64,000 bases of DNA from Sphingobium xenophagum NBRC 107872 (GCF_000367345.1 NZ_BARE01000011.1:62001-126000), one strand, 5' to 3'. Numbered from the stretch's first letter, positions 51,371-61,135 are shown. The notes: generated by a model not told the origin, from the letters alone. A program made the numbers and translations.

Positions 51371-53070
51371 GTGGCACAACGCCCACGCCGGTTGCCGACT
51401 GGAGCGCTTACAAGCGACTAAGCCCCTTCCTGCGGCCCTATCGCGGCGCGCTGATGGTCGTTTTGGCGATCAGCCTTGTGTCGACCGCGCTGGGGCTGGC
51501 GCAGCCCTATCTGTCCAAACTGATGATCGACCAGGCGCTTTTGCGACGTGATATGGGCGCACTGGTGCGGATCGCCGCGATCATGATTGGCGTGACCGTT
51601 GCCGGGTTCGCGGTCAATATCCTCGCCAGCTATCGCTATGTCGCCCTGTCGGCGGCGATGCTCTATGATATTCGCGCAGCCCTACTGCGCCATCTCCAGA
51701 CGCTTTCGCCACGCTTTTACGGCAGCTTCCGGCTGGGCGACCTCGTATCGCGGATGAACAGCGACGTAAGCGATGTGCAGCGGATCGCGTCCGACACTAT
51801 GCTATCGGTCGTCAGCAACCTGCTCTTCTTCGTCGGCTGCGTTGCCATGATGCTGTGGCTCGACTGGCGGTTGTTCCTGGTAAGCGTCGTGCTGGTCCCG
51901 GCAAGTCTCGCGACATTCGCATATTATCAGCGGCGGTTGACCGCGCTGACCCGTGACATGCGGGAAAAGGGCGCGGACCTGGGTAGCTTGCTGGTCGATA
52001 CGGTCATGGGTATGCGGGTGGTCGCTTCGCTACGCGCAGGCGAGCATGAAGTCGGACGCTTCCAGCGGAAGAATGATGCCTTTGTCGGCGCAATGTTGCG
52101 GATGCAGGTCGCCTCCTACATGACTGGCGCGTTGCCCGGCACGCTGATGACCGCCGCGACATCGGCGGTGATCCTCTATGGCGGCTGGCGCATCATCGAA
52201 GATGGCATGAGCATCGGTACGCTGGTCGCGTTCATGACCTATCATATGCGGCTGCTATCGCCGATCCAGACGCTGATGGGGCTGACGTCTGGCCTCGCGT
52301 CGGCACGGGTGTCGCTGGGGCGGATATTCGAACTGTTCGATACCAGGGCCGATGTGGTCGAGTGCGCCGATCCAGTGCCGCTGGAGCGGGCGCAAGTGAT
52401 CCGGTTCGACCGGGTGGCGATGCGTTATGATCGTGATGTCGTGCTGCGCGAAATAGACCTGACGATAGCAGCGGGCAGCCTGTGCGCGATTCTTGGACCG
52501 AGCGGGGTGGGCAAATCGACCATGGCGGACCTGATGGTGCGCTATCTTGATCCCGATGCCGGGCGCGTGATGGTCAATGACCGTAACCTGCGCGACTATG
52601 TGCTTGACGATGTGCGGCGGGAGATCATTCTGGTCGACCAGTCGCCCTATCTGTTCAACGATACGATCGCGGCGAATATCGGCTTTGCGCTTCCGGATGT
52701 GCGACAGGCCCAGATAGAAGCTGCGGCCCATGCGGCGGGGCTGGACGATTTTATCGCGCGGCTGCCGCTGGGGTACGACACGCGGGCGGGGGAGCGTGGC
52801 ATGGCATTGTCGGCGGGGGAGCGGCAACGGATCGTTCTCGCGCGGGCATTGCTGCGCTCGCCCAGCATCCTGATACTCGACGAGCCGACATCGGCGCTGG
52901 ACGGGGAAACGGAGCAATTGATAGCTGGTCGGCTGCGCGGGGCGTTGCCCGATGCGACCATCATCATCATCACGCACAAGCCTGCCATGGCGCAGCTGGC
53001 CGACATGATCGTGACGCTGACGGACGGGCGCGCCAGGGTAGAGCGGCGCGGCGAGCCGGTTCATGCCTGA
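51367..53070 (+). CDS. qhpF: ABC exporter for the crosslinked gamma subunit
   Basis: Half-size ABC exporter of 567 residues. Six transmembrane helices fill the first 300 residues; the nucleotide-binding domain has Walker A GPSGVGKST, Q-loop ILVDQSPYL, signature ALSAGERQR, Walker B ILILDEPTSALD and the H-loop ITHKP. In characterised systems QhpF exports the thioether-linked QhpC to the periplasm. No peptidase domain is fused; the leader protease is the separate product of the next gene, which overlaps by eight bases. Confidence 0.92.
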   Translation: MSGTTPTPVADWSAYKRLSPFLRPYRGALMVVLAISLVSTALGLAQPYLSKLMIDQALLRRDMGALVRIAAIMIGVTVAGFAVNILASYRYVALSAAMLYDIRAALLRHLQTLSPRFYGSFRLGDLVSRMNSDVSDVQRIASDTMLSVVSNLLFFVGCVAMMLWLDWRLFLVSVVLVPASLATFAYYQRRLTALTRDMREKGADLGSLLVDTVMGMRVVASLRAGEHEVGRFQRKNDAFVGAMLRMQVASYMTGALPGTLMTAATSAVILYGGWRIIEDGMSIGTLVAFMTYHMRLLSPIQTLMGLTSGLASARVSLGRIFELFDTRADVVECADPVPLERAQVIRFDRVAMRYDRDVVLREIDLTIAAGSLCAILGPSGVGKSTMADLMVRYLDPDAGRVMVNDRNLRDYVLDDVRREIILVDQSPYLFNDTIAANIGFALPDVRQAQIEAAAHAAGLDDFIARLPLGYDTRAGERGMALSAGERQRIVLARALLRSPSILILDEPTSALDGETEQLIAGRLRGALPDATIIIITHKPAMAQLADMIVTLTDGRARVERRGEPVHA

Positions 53071-53683
53071 TCCGGTACGGATCGCGATCATCGACAGCGG
53101 GGTGCATCCCGACCATCCGCATATTGATGCCGCGCGTCTATTGCCGGGATTTTCCGTGGCGCGCGATGGCAGCTTTACCCAAGGCGATACGCTGGACGAC
53201 CTGGGCCATGGCACGGCCGTAACCGCTGCCATCATGGATCAGGCGCCCGATGCCTTATGCCTGCCGATCCGGGTCTTTCATGCGGCGCTTCGCGCCAGTG
53301 CGCGGGCACTGGTCAGCGCGATTGATCTGGCGGTCGAGGCGCGGGTCGATCTGATCAATCTCAGTCTTGGGACCGTCAATCTGGCGCACAGCGCGGCTTT
53401 TGCGGCGGTAGTGGAGCGGGCCAGGGTTGCAGAAATTCAGATTGTCGCGGCGCGCGATGTTGACGGACAGGCCTGCTATCCGGGCAGTCTCGACGGGGTA
53501 CTGGGCGTCACCCTCGATTGGGATTGCCCGCGTGGAATCTATTCTGTGACGGAAGGGGTCATCCATGCCAGCGGACATCCGCGGCCGATTCCCGGCGTTG
53601 AACAGCGGCGCAATCTTCATGGGGTGAGTTTCGCGGTCGCCAATGTCAGTGGGATCATAGGGCGGGAGCGTCAGGCCGGATAG
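53063..53683 (+). CDS. qhpE: Subtilisin-like leader peptidase
   Basis: Minimal S8-family serine protease of 206 residues without a prodomain or signal peptide, thus cytoplasmic. The triad is visible: Asp11 in AIIDSGVHPDHP, His49 in LDDLGHGTAV and Ser189 in LHGVSFAVAN (GVS instead of the usual GTS). In the qhp system this protease cuts the leader from crosslinked QhpC before export. Last gene of the operon; its 3' end overlaps the convergent sulfotransferase gene by 13 bp. Confidence 0.92.
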   Translation: MPDPVRIAIIDSGVHPDHPHIDAARLLPGFSVARDGSFTQGDTLDDLGHGTAVTAAIMDQAPDALCLPIRVFHAALRASARALVSAIDLAVEARVDLINLSLGTVNLAHSAAFAAVVERARVAEIQIVAARDVDGQACYPGSLDGVLGVTLDWDCPRGIYSVTEGVIHASGHPRPIPGVEQRRNLHGVSFAVANVSGIIGRERQAG

Positions 53684-55701
53684 GCTGCGATTTCCGGTCC
53701 CAGCGCCTCTTCCAGAGGACCGAGCCAGGGCGCGAAATGCCGCCAATGATCGACGCCATCAGTGAAGATCGGCTGACGCACCTGTTCCGAACTCGCGGTG
53801 CGAACTGCCCGCTCCGTCCGCCAGAAGGCAAGGCATGCCTCCTCGAACGGCAGGCCGAGATAGTCGAGCAGCCGCGCGACTTCGCCGGGCGTGTCGGCGA
53901 CCATATGTTCATAATGCACACGGTGGACATGGCCGGGCGCAGCCGCATCGAACGCGCTCATCAGCGCCACATAATCGCGATAATAGCGACCGATCTCGCT
54001 CAAATCGTAAGTAAAGGCCTGACCGCGGGCGAAATGCTGTTTCCATCCCGAAAAGCAGCAGCCCATCGGATGGCGACGCGCGTCAATGATCTTGGCGTTC
54101 GGCAGGATCAGCCGGATCAGGCCAACATGCTGCCAATTATTGGGCATTTTGTCGATGAAACGGGGCTTGTCGCTCTGGCGGTGAACGCGGGTGCGATCGA
54201 TATATTCTTCGCCCAGCCGTTGCCGGTCGGCTGGGGTCAGCGACATGATCATCGTGGCGAAATCGGGGAATTCGCCTTCGTCGATGCGCGATTGCAGACG
54301 GCTGGCGATGATCATCATCTCCGGCAGTTCCATCGTCCCCTCAACCTGACTGTGGCTGGAGAGTATCTGTTCGACCAGCGTGGAGCCGGACCGGGGAAGG
54401 CCGACCACAAAGACGGGATCGGGCGCAGCGGCGCCGCCCGTTCCCATTCGCGTGAGGAAGGCGGCAGTAAAGCAGGCTTCCGTTGCCTTGACTTCCGCGG
54501 CAAATTCATCGGCATCATAGGATAGTAGCGAGCGGCGCAGGCTGTTGCCGCGATCATAATGACCAAAGGAAGCGGCATAATCGTGCGCATCCTCCAGCGC
54601 CTTGCCGAGTGAGAAATGGAGGTGGAAGATGTCCTCGCTCCGTGCCGCCGCCTCCGGCGCCAGCATCGACAGCGCCTGTTCCATTACGGCAATATCCGCT
54701 GCGTCGAGCTTGACGGTCTTGAGATTGGCAAGGCTCCACCAGGCTTCGCCCATGGTCGGCAGATAGCGCACCGCCTGGCGATAGGCATGAATTGCGTCCG
54801 CCTGCCGCCCCACCGTCTTGAGCGCATGGCCCAGATTCTGCCAGAGCTGCGGCTGATCCGGCTTTTGCGCTAGCAGCCTTTGATAAATGGCTGCCGCCTG
54901 CGCCTGATCACCCAGCCGCACAAGCACCGAAGCACGCAGCAGCGCATAGCCCGGATTGTCGAGCGGGGATTGCGCCAGAACATCCGCATGGGCGAGCGCA
55001 TCGGTCAGGCGGTTGTTCTGGAGCAGCAGCCGGATCAGGAAATCGCGCGCCAGATCGAACCCCGGCGCGGTCGCCACGGCCCGTTCGACCAATATCAGGG
55101 CCGCGCTCATATCCCCGCGACGCCAGTGAATTTCGCCCAGCAACCGCGCAGCGGCGGGATCGTCCGGCAACCGGGCAAGCCGCGCATCCAGAATCGCTGT
55201 GGCATCGTTCAGGCGCCCCTCATTCATTGCCACCGCTGCTTCAAGCAGATCGCGATCGCGCGACGAGGCATGGATGCCCGACAGGTCTGCGCGCCATGCC
55301 TGGTCGTCACGGCCGACTTTCCGCAATTCGCGCGCCAGCAGGAACCAGCCGCTCGCCACACCGGCTTGTTGGCGGACCAGGCGTTCCAGCGCGGCGATAG
55401 CCTGCGCACTATCGCCCGTTTCGCTTGCTGCCTGTGCGAGTTCCCATAACAGGGCGGCCACGTTCGGCTGGCGACGGGCAAGCGCTGCAAGCCGCGAGAG
55501 AGCGGCATCTGACTGGCCCAAGCGCCGCAAAGCCTGGGCAGCGACCAGTTCGGCGGGCGGCAGGCCGGGGGCTCTTGTCAGTATCTCTTCTGCATGCACC
55601 AAAGCCTCTGCCGGCCGGGTGTCCAGCAGCTTGGCAGCGCGATCCACCGCCACGTTCAGTGCGCGGGAAGGGGAGACCGGCGGGTGCGAAGCAGCGTCCA
55701 T
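53671..55701 (-). CDS. TPR-repeat sulfotransferase family protein
   Basis: Cytoplasmic protein of 676 residues with about ten tetratricopeptide repeats (residues 20-400, for example AAAIYQRLLAQKPDQPQLWQ) and a C-terminal sulfotransferase domain. The PAPS-binding 5' loop is FVVGLPRSGSTLVEQIL near residue 440, and the 3' phosphate region is FIDKMPNNWQHVGLI with IIDARRHPMGCCFS. The acceptor is unknown. Start 55701 (MDAASHPP) is chosen although its GGAAG lies 13 nt away; an open extension to 55761 has no better signal. Divergent from the TonB-dependent receptor at 56072. Why it separates the two amine dehydrogenase operons is unclear. Confidence 0.87.
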   Translation of the reverse strand: MDAASHPPVSPSRALNVAVDRAAKLLDTRPAEALVHAEEILTRAPGLPPAELVAAQALRRLGQSDAALSRLAALARRQPNVAALLWELAQAASETGDSAQAIAALERLVRQQAGVASGWFLLARELRKVGRDDQAWRADLSGIHASSRDRDLLEAAVAMNEGRLNDATAILDARLARLPDDPAAARLLGEIHWRRGDMSAALILVERAVATAPGFDLARDFLIRLLLQNNRLTDALAHADVLAQSPLDNPGYALLRASVLVRLGDQAQAAAIYQRLLAQKPDQPQLWQNLGHALKTVGRQADAIHAYRQAVRYLPTMGEAWWSLANLKTVKLDAADIAVMEQALSMLAPEAAARSEDIFHLHFSLGKALEDAHDYAASFGHYDRGNSLRRSLLSYDADEFAAEVKATEACFTAAFLTRMGTGGAAAPDPVFVVGLPRSGSTLVEQILSSHSQVEGTMELPEMMIIASRLQSRIDEGEFPDFATMIMSLTPADRQRLGEEYIDRTRVHRQSDKPRFIDKMPNNWQHVGLIRLILPNAKIIDARRHPMGCCFSGWKQHFARGQAFTYDLSEIGRYYRDYVALMSAFDAAAPGHVHRVHYEHMVADTPGEVARLLDYLGLPFEEACLAFWRTERAVRTASSEQVRQPIFTDGVDHWRHFAPWLGPLEEALGPEIAAYPA

Positions 55702-56071
55702 GGAGGCTTTTACTTCCTTTCTCGTTTGCACAATGAACAGGATATTGCAGTTGCGCAACAACAGGAGCGACCGAAGGGCGGGAACAGTAAAATTAGGCTG
55801 TTGACTCCTGCCATCGTTACAGCATTATCAAACTTGGACAAGCGTACGAAATAGCGAAAGTCCAAGGGGTATACAGGTAAATTGTGATGCCATGCCGTCG
55901 TTCGGCAGGTCTGGAGGCGTGCGCCGTTTCCGGTCGTGGGGCTGTTTTGCCCTTGCGAAATTCGGGTTGTGACACGCTAGCTGAAAATACGCTGCAATGC
56001 GTCATAATCGCGCGGGATAACCGCGATTTTGGGAGAGTGGAGGGCATCTTTTAAAGGGGGAGTCCAACACT
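55702..56071. promoter_or_regulatory. Divergent intergenic region with inverted repeats
   Basis: 370 bp between the sulfotransferase and receptor genes. A rightward promoter may be TTGACT (55801-55806)-N16-CATTAT. Two inverted repeats are clear: CTTGGAC-N20-GTCCAAG (55833-55866) and AATCGCG-N9-CGCGATT (56006-56028), the second about 45 nt before the receptor start and a candidate operator. Not similar to the qhp/mau palindrome. Confidence 0.4.
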
Positions 56072-58825
56072 ATGAAAATTCCGTCTCGTCGCCGGTCGCA
56101 ACTTGTGAAGATATTGGGCGTGACCACCATATTGGCCGGGCTGGGCGCTACAGGTATGGCGCGCGCGGCCAGTGCCGTTGCTGACCAAGCCGCTGATCCA
56201 GCCATGACATCACCTGCCGATGAAGCGGGCGGTGGCCTCACTGAAATCGTCGTCACGGCGACCCGCAGTGCGCAGAGCATCCAGAAAGTGCCGATTTCCA
56301 TGCAGGCGCTGGGTGCTGAAACGCTGGCGGAGCGGCAGGTCAAGGGCTTGAGCGATTTCGCCACGCTGTTGCCATCCGTATCGTTCGAGGGGATCGGGCC
56401 AGGCCGCAACACCGCCTTTTTCCGCGGCATCGTGCCAGCGGGCGGCGCCTATGCCTCGGTCGGCTATTATCTGAACGACATTCCAATCACGGGCACGGAA
56501 GTGCCCGACATCCATGCCTATGATCTGGAGCGCGTAGAAGCGCTGGCCGGGCCGCAGGGCACGCTTTATGGCGCGGGATCGCTGGCCGGCACCATCCGCA
56601 TCATCACCAACAAGCCCAATATGGACAAGTTCGAGTTCGGCTACGATGTCGAGGCCAATAAATATGGCAAGGGTGACTTTGGCGGCCAACTGGAATCCTA
56701 CATCAACGTGCCGTTAAGCGACACATTGGCGGTCCGCGCCATGGGCTATTACCGGCGTGATGGTGGCTATATCGACAATAGGCCCAATAACGGTCTGCTC
56801 AACAATGGCGATCCGGCCGTTTATACGCTGGGGGACGAAAACCCGGCGACCTTCTTCAATCTCGACAATTCCGACATCGCCAAGGATGACTATAATAGTA
56901 TCAAGGAATTTGGCGGTCGCGTCCAATTGCTGTGGGAGCCGGTGGATGGATGGTCGGTCGCGCCGGAAATCACCGCGCAAAAGCAGGTCGCCAACGGCTA
57001 TTTCGGCTTCGATCCGCGTGTCGGCGATCTGGAAGTGCATGATTATGACAAGACCAGGAATGACGATCGCTGGTATCAGGCGGCGCTCAGCATCCATGGT
57101 CATATCGGCGACTGGGACATTGTTTCGGCTACCGGCTATTTCAAACGTAGGACGCGAACTCTCAACGATTATACTTATTATACAGTCACTTATGACGGTT
57201 TCGGGCCGGGCTACGAAAGCTATTTGCAATTTTTCGATAATTGCACCGGGTCGGGCGCATCACAGCAATGTTCGCTGATCGACCCGACGCAATATTATCA
57301 TGCCGATACACACCGCAACAAATTTACCCAGGAATTACGCCTTTCGACGCCCAAGGATTGGCCGTTCGACGTGACGATCGGCGGTTTCTATCAGCGGCAG
57401 AAAAATAAGACGAACACCTATTATGCCATTCGCGGGCTGGATACGATCACGGGCTATACCCAGACCGGCGGCGGCGATGTGGCAGGTGGCCTGATCGGCG
57501 TACCGGCGATGTTCGCGATCGATTATGATCAGGATGGAATACCCGACACCGCGGATGATAGCGTACCTTACTTCACCGACACGGTTATCAACCCCAACGG
57601 CAATCCGCTTGGCACGATGCTGCTGGGGACACAGGCGGTAAAGGGCGATGGCTTCTACGCTGTCGAGCAGAACCAGCTTTATCATGACAAGGCGATCTTC
57701 GCCGAAGGCCATTATAATATCACGCCGACACTGAAACTGACCGGCGGCATTCGTTATTTCTGGACCGATTATGCGGTCAAGGGCTTTGCCGGTGTCGCAG
57801 GGTCTGCGGCGAATACGGTCACGTCGGTCTTTGTCCCGACCGGGGAAATGGGTTGCCCGACTCCGCTCCCAGCCGAGCGGCTGCAATGCCTCAACACCAA
57901 TTTCCGCGCGACCGACCAGACCGGGCGCTATAAGGAAGATGGCGAAACGCACAAGGTCGCGCTCGACTGGCAGTTCCAGCCCAACAAGATGGTCTATTTC
58001 AATTATTCCACCGGCTTCCGCCCCGGCGGTTTCAATCGTCCACTGCGCATCCGCAACTTCGGCCCGGTCGATGTCGCTCCGTTCAAGTCCGAAACGCTCA
58101 CCAATTTCGAACTCGGCGTCAAAACGACCTGGAACAACATCTTCCGCTTCAATGCAGCGGTCTATTATGAGAAATGGAATAATATCCAATATGGTGTCGT
58201 GGTGTCGGGTGCGCAGGGTGCGGGCATGACCGGCAATGCGGGCAAGGCGGTGGTCAAGGGTATCGAATATGATGCCGACCTGAAGCTGGGCAAGGTGACG
58301 ATCTCGACCTCCGGTGCCTATAATGACGGTAAGCTCAAGGGCAATTTCTGCAACTTCGCGCTGGACAAAGATACATCGACCATCTCCCAACTATCGAGCT
58401 GTACGCTAGGTCAGGATGTGCCCGAATCCAGCCCACCAACGCCGCAGGTCGCTGCTGCCAATGGCACCCGCCTGCCACGCCAGCCCAAGTTCAAGGGCAC
58501 GACATCCATCCGCTACGACACCTATATGGGCGACTATAGCGCCTATGTGCAGGGCGCGGCGCTCTACCAGACCGGAGCGACCCAGGATCTGAACGTCGAT
58601 AATAATGCGCTGCTCGGCAACACAAAGGGCTTTGTCAGCTTCGACTTTTCCGGCGGCATCAAGAAGGACAGTTGGAGCGTGACGCTGTTCATCCAGAACG
58701 CCTTCGACAAGCGCGGTCAGCTGACCAAAAATACCTTCTGTTCGATCGACTTCTGTTCCGGGTCGTCGCGTACCTTCACCATCAAGCCGCAATTTTTCGG
58801 CATCCGCTTCGGCCAGAAATTCTGA
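56072..58825 (+). CDS. TonB-dependent receptor between the qhp and mau operons
   Basis: Outer-membrane receptor of 917 residues. A signal peptide (MKIPSRRRSQLVKILGV... to about ARAAS) is followed by LTEIVVTATRSAQSIQKVPISM (TonB box and plug start, read in two parts), DLERVEALAGPQGTLYGAGSLAG and a 22-strand-type barrel ending RFGQKF. GGGGGAG precedes the start. Location between two amine dehydrogenase operons suggests import of an amine or amine-bearing compound, but it has its own promoter region and terminator. Codon use is slightly more AT-rich than neighbours. Confidence 0.92.
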   Translation: MKIPSRRRSQLVKILGVTTILAGLGATGMARAASAVADQAADPAMTSPADEAGGGLTEIVVTATRSAQSIQKVPISMQALGAETLAERQVKGLSDFATLLPSVSFEGIGPGRNTAFFRGIVPAGGAYASVGYYLNDIPITGTEVPDIHAYDLERVEALAGPQGTLYGAGSLAGTIRIITNKPNMDKFEFGYDVEANKYGKGDFGGQLESYINVPLSDTLAVRAMGYYRRDGGYIDNRPNNGLLNNGDPAVYTLGDENPATFFNLDNSDIAKDDYNSIKEFGGRVQLLWEPVDGWSVAPEITAQKQVANGYFGFDPRVGDLEVHDYDKTRNDDRWYQAALSIHGHIGDWDIVSATGYFKRRTRTLNDYTYYTVTYDGFGPGYESYLQFFDNCTGSGASQQCSLIDPTQYYHADTHRNKFTQELRLSTPKDWPFDVTIGGFYQRQKNKTNTYYAIRGLDTITGYTQTGGGDVAGGLIGVPAMFAIDYDQDGIPDTADDSVPYFTDTVINPNGNPLGTMLLGTQAVKGDGFYAVEQNQLYHDKAIFAEGHYNITPTLKLTGGIRYFWTDYAVKGFAGVAGSAANTVTSVFVPTGEMGCPTPLPAERLQCLNTNFRATDQTGRYKEDGETHKVALDWQFQPNKMVYFNYSTGFRPGGFNRPLRIRNFGPVDVAPFKSETLTNFELGVKTTWNNIFRFNAAVYYEKWNNIQYGVVVSGAQGAGMTGNAGKAVVKGIEYDADLKLGKVTISTSGAYNDGKLKGNFCNFALDKDTSTISQLSSCTLGQDVPESSPPTPQVAAANGTRLPRQPKFKGTTSIRYDTYMGDYSAYVQGAALYQTGATQDLNVDNNALLGNTKGFVSFDFSGGIKKDSWSVTLFIQNAFDKRGQLTKNTFCSIDFCSGSSRTFTIKPQFFGIRFGQKF

Positions 58826-58843
58826 GCGCCTGCTACTGACTTG

Positions 58844-58878
58844 ATAATGCCGCCGGACCAACGATCCGGCGGCATTAT
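58844..58878. terminator. Bidirectional terminator between receptor and cytochrome c genes
   Basis: Uninterrupted 14-bp stem ATAATGCCGCCGGA/TCCGGCGGCATTAT with a 7-nt loop, followed by ATTATTACC on the plus side and AAGTCA-type sequence on the minus side. It lies between two convergent genes and could serve both. Confidence 0.8.
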
Positions 58879-58905
58879 TATTACCAATTCAGTTATGAAA
58901 TCCTT

Positions 58906-59412
58906 TTATTCCTGCCCCGGATAGAGCCGTCGCATGGCGGCCGGCGCGCCGCACTGGCGGATTGCCACCTCGACATAGCGGGTGCGCTCCGCCTTCAGCG
59001 AAACGGATGTCAGCGCGAACTGGCGTTCGTGTGCCACCTCTTGCGCCGTGAAAGGCTTGGCGCCCTTTGGCACGCTGGCCCCGCCCAGGCCAAAGACCAT
59101 GTAATTGACCAGATCGGCAAGCTGTTGATTGTCCTTGATCCGGCTGTGCGCGATATTGGGCAGGCGGATAAGATAGGCCCGCGACTGGGGCGTACACATG
59201 AACCAGCCAACCCGCCCGCGCAATTCGGGCAATAGCGCGGGTGCAGCGCTGCCCTGAATGCCATGACAGCCACCGCAATGTTCGGCATAGTCGGACCGCG
59301 CAAGGTCAGGATCGGTAATTGCGGCGGGCAGCGGACCCAATGGCGGCAGCGCGGCGCGGCCAATACCGACCGCGCCGATCAGGAACAGCGAACCAAGAAC
59401 AAGCCTGCGCAT
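58906..59412 (-). CDS. Monoheme cytochrome c, probable TTQ amine dehydrogenase electron acceptor
   Basis: Periplasmic c-type cytochrome of 168 residues. A signal peptide (MRRLVLGSLFLIGAVG... to GRAAL) is followed by a single heme-binding site, EHCGGCHGIQG near residue 46, and a possible axial Met in YMVFGLGG. It is the last gene of the mau-type operon, 12 bp after the light chain gene, in the place usually taken by an electron acceptor (amicyanin or a cytochrome). It is too short and has too few hemes to be MauG. Confidence 0.87.
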   Translation of the reverse strand: MRRLVLGSLFLIGAVGIGRAALPPLGPLPAAITDPDLARSDYAEHCGGCHGIQGSAAPALLPELRGRVGWFMCTPQSRAYLIRLPNIAHSRIKDNQQLADLVNYMVFGLGGASVPKGAKPFTAQEVAHERQFALTSVSLKAERTRYVEVAIRQCGAPAAMRRLYPGQE

Positions 59413-59424
59413 CGCCGCCCGATC

Positions 59425-59970
59425 CTAGCTGGCGGATCCTACCAGCACCGCGGTCGAACAATGATACTCCATGCTGGTCGTACCGAAGCACCAGATCACG
59501 TCATTGTTGAGTTGCGGCACATAGAGTTGGGTTTCGCGGTCGGTATTGTCGCAACCGCACTGCCCGCAGGCCGGTTTGCCGCAACAGTCGCGATAGGCGA
59601 TGAGATAGGCCTTGCCGTCGTCCGGGTTGATGCAGGTGCCTACCCAGGACACGGGCGAAGGCTCGGCCCCCGGCGGGCAACTGTGGATGCCGCCGCCGCA
59701 GCATGTGCACAGCGCTCCGTCGATGGCGCAATAGCGCCAATAGTCGCACTTGGTGTCGTCTTTCGTCTGGGCGTTGCGCGCGAAACCGGTCTTGCCTTCC
59801 GGTGACCGGTCTGGCTTGGCTGCTTCGGCGCGACTGACCGGCAACAGAGGAAAGGCGGGCGCCGCCACCAACGCCGCCCCCAGTCGCGACAACATGGAAC
59901 GGCGCGACGTGCCGCCCGCCAGCTTGCGCAACAGGCGTTCCCCCATGGCGTCGGCGTCAAATTTCTTCAT
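59425..59970 (-). CDS. mauA: TTQ amine dehydrogenase light chain (methylamine/aromatic amine dehydrogenase)
   Basis: Precursor of 181 residues of the catalytic small subunit. A long Tat-type leader (GGTSRRSMLSRLGAALVA) ends near residue 50. The tryptophan tryptophylquinone pair is Trp109 (PSPVSWVGTC) and Trp160 (NNDVIWCFG), 51 apart as in the Paracoccus enzyme (57/108). Asp84 and Asp128 match catalytic Asp32 and Asp76 with the same offset. Fourteen Cys are available for the dense disulfide network. Sequence alone does not say whether methylamine or aromatic amines are the substrate (mauA versus aauA). Confidence 0.93.
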   Translation of the reverse strand: MKKFDADAMGERLLRKLAGGTSRRSMLSRLGAALVAAPAFPLLPVSRAEAAKPDRSPEGKTGFARNAQTKDDTKCDYWRYCAIDGALCTCCGGGIHSCPPGAEPSPVSWVGTCINPDDGKAYLIAYRDCCGKPACGQCGCDNTDRETQLYVPQLNNDVIWCFGTTSMEYHCSTAVLVGSAS

Positions 59971-59993
59971 CTCACTGACCCCCTATATGCCGC

Positions 59994-60596
59994 TCAGGCA
60001 GCCTGCGCCTTTAACGATCCGATATAATCCTGCACGGTCTTGATCCCCATCTCATGGGCCACGATCAGACTTTCGAGATGTTCGCGGCTGTTGACCAGTC
60101 CTTTGGACAGGATCGTCCCCTCCGCGTCGATCAACACCGCATAGGGCAACTTCGCGACGCCGAAGGCCTGTCCCACTTCAGGGCCATTCACGAATGGATA
60201 AGCCTCCAGCCCGTGCTGCGCGATCATCGCGCGCTGGGCCGCGGCATCATCGTCACCGACGAAACTGAGCGCGACACGCTCGTCGCGGGCAAAGGATTTC
60301 GCCATCGGAATGATTGATTTGCACAGCGGGCATTGCGCGGACACGAACATCAGCAGGCGCAGCGGTATGTCAGGGGCGTGCCCGCCGATCGTTACCGGGC
60401 CGCCGTCCAGCAAGCGCGCATCGACCTTGACCGTGGCGTCGCCCACCGCCGGGCCACCGCCGGTCGTCAATGCACCGGCAGGCGCAACGCGAATGTGCAG
60501 CACGCCGACCTGACGCGCGATCGCGAGCAGCGCCACGCCAAAGCCAAGGATCATGATCCACGACAATATTTGCGAGACAATGAGCGATGTCATCAT
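59994..60596 (-). CDS. mauD: MauD, thioredoxin-like factor for light chain disulfides
   Basis: Membrane-anchored thioredoxin-fold protein of 200 residues. One N-terminal helix (VSQILSWIMILGFGVALLA) is followed by a periplasmic domain with the redox motif SAQCPLCKS near residue 88-93 and the cis-Pro region KLPYAVLID. MauD is required for correct disulfide formation and stability of the light chain. It lies between mauE and mauA with gaps under 25 bp. The second ATG at 60593 is an alternative start. Confidence 0.92.
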   Translation of the reverse strand: MMTSLIVSQILSWIMILGFGVALLAIARQVGVLHIRVAPAGALTTGGGPAVGDATVKVDARLLDGGPVTIGGHAPDIPLRLLMFVSAQCPLCKSIIPMAKSFARDERVALSFVGDDDAAAQRAMIAQHGLEAYPFVNGPEVGQAFGVAKLPYAVLIDAEGTILSKGLVNSREHLESLIVAHEMGIKTVQDYIGSLKAQAA

Positions 60597-60602
60597 GATT
60601 GC

Positions 60603-61133
60603 TTATCTCCGGTGGGCGGCGGGCAACGCGAGGAGCGCGCCGATGGAATTGCAGAGTAGATAGGCCAGATAGAGTGCGACACCGCCGACCATGGCCGTGG
60701 CGATGTCCATCGCGCCGAGCGGTGGCGCGTCCCATAGTCGCGGAACCAACAGTGTCGCCAGCACGGCGTTGCGGCCAACCAGCGACCAGCCGATCGGATG
60801 GCGCAGCTGCGGTCTGCCACAGCCGCAATCGATATGGGTCCGGCCACGCCGGATATTGATCGCCATCGCCCCCCCGAACAACATCAACAGCAGGATCGCC
60901 AGCAGCACCGGCAGCGGCCATCCGCCCGCGATCAGTGCCGCGCCAATCAATATTTCGGCGATCGGCAGGATTGTCGCGGCGGGTGCCACCAGGCCGTTGG
61001 GGAGTAGGCGGTAATTGGCGATCACGCCGGGCAACAGGATGCGATGGCGCAGCTTTTCAAAGCCCGCGATCAGCAGGATGAGTCCAACGCCTACCGATGC
61101 GGCCAGTCCCATGATTGCCAGCCCCAGCGCCAT
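60603..61133 (-). CDS. mauE: MauE, membrane protein for TTQ dehydrogenase maturation
   Basis: Integral membrane protein of 176 residues with about five helices, DoxX-like fold, MauE family. Landmarks are LILLIAGFEKLRHR in the first helix region and a Cys-rich loop HIDCGCGRPQLRHPIGW that probably works with MauD in thiol exchange. It starts two nt after the mauB stop and ends six nt before mauD. Confidence 0.92.
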   Translation of the reverse strand: MALGLAIMGLAASVGVGLILLIAGFEKLRHRILLPGVIANYRLLPNGLVAPAATILPIAEILIGAALIAGGWPLPVLLAILLLMLFGGAMAINIRRGRTHIDCGCGRPQLRHPIGWSLVGRNAVLATLLVPRLWDAPPLGAMDIATAMVGGVALYLAYLLCNSIGALLALPAAHRR

Positions 61134-61135
61134 TG

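Noticed and set aside
55702-55761. N-terminal extension of the TPR-sulfotransferase
   Set aside because: The additional 20 residues have no TPR character or signal peptide and no better ribosome-binding site, though the start remains uncertain.
58906-59412. Cytochrome gene considered as mauG
   Set aside because: Only one CxxCH and 168 residues; MauG has two hemes and is about twice as long.
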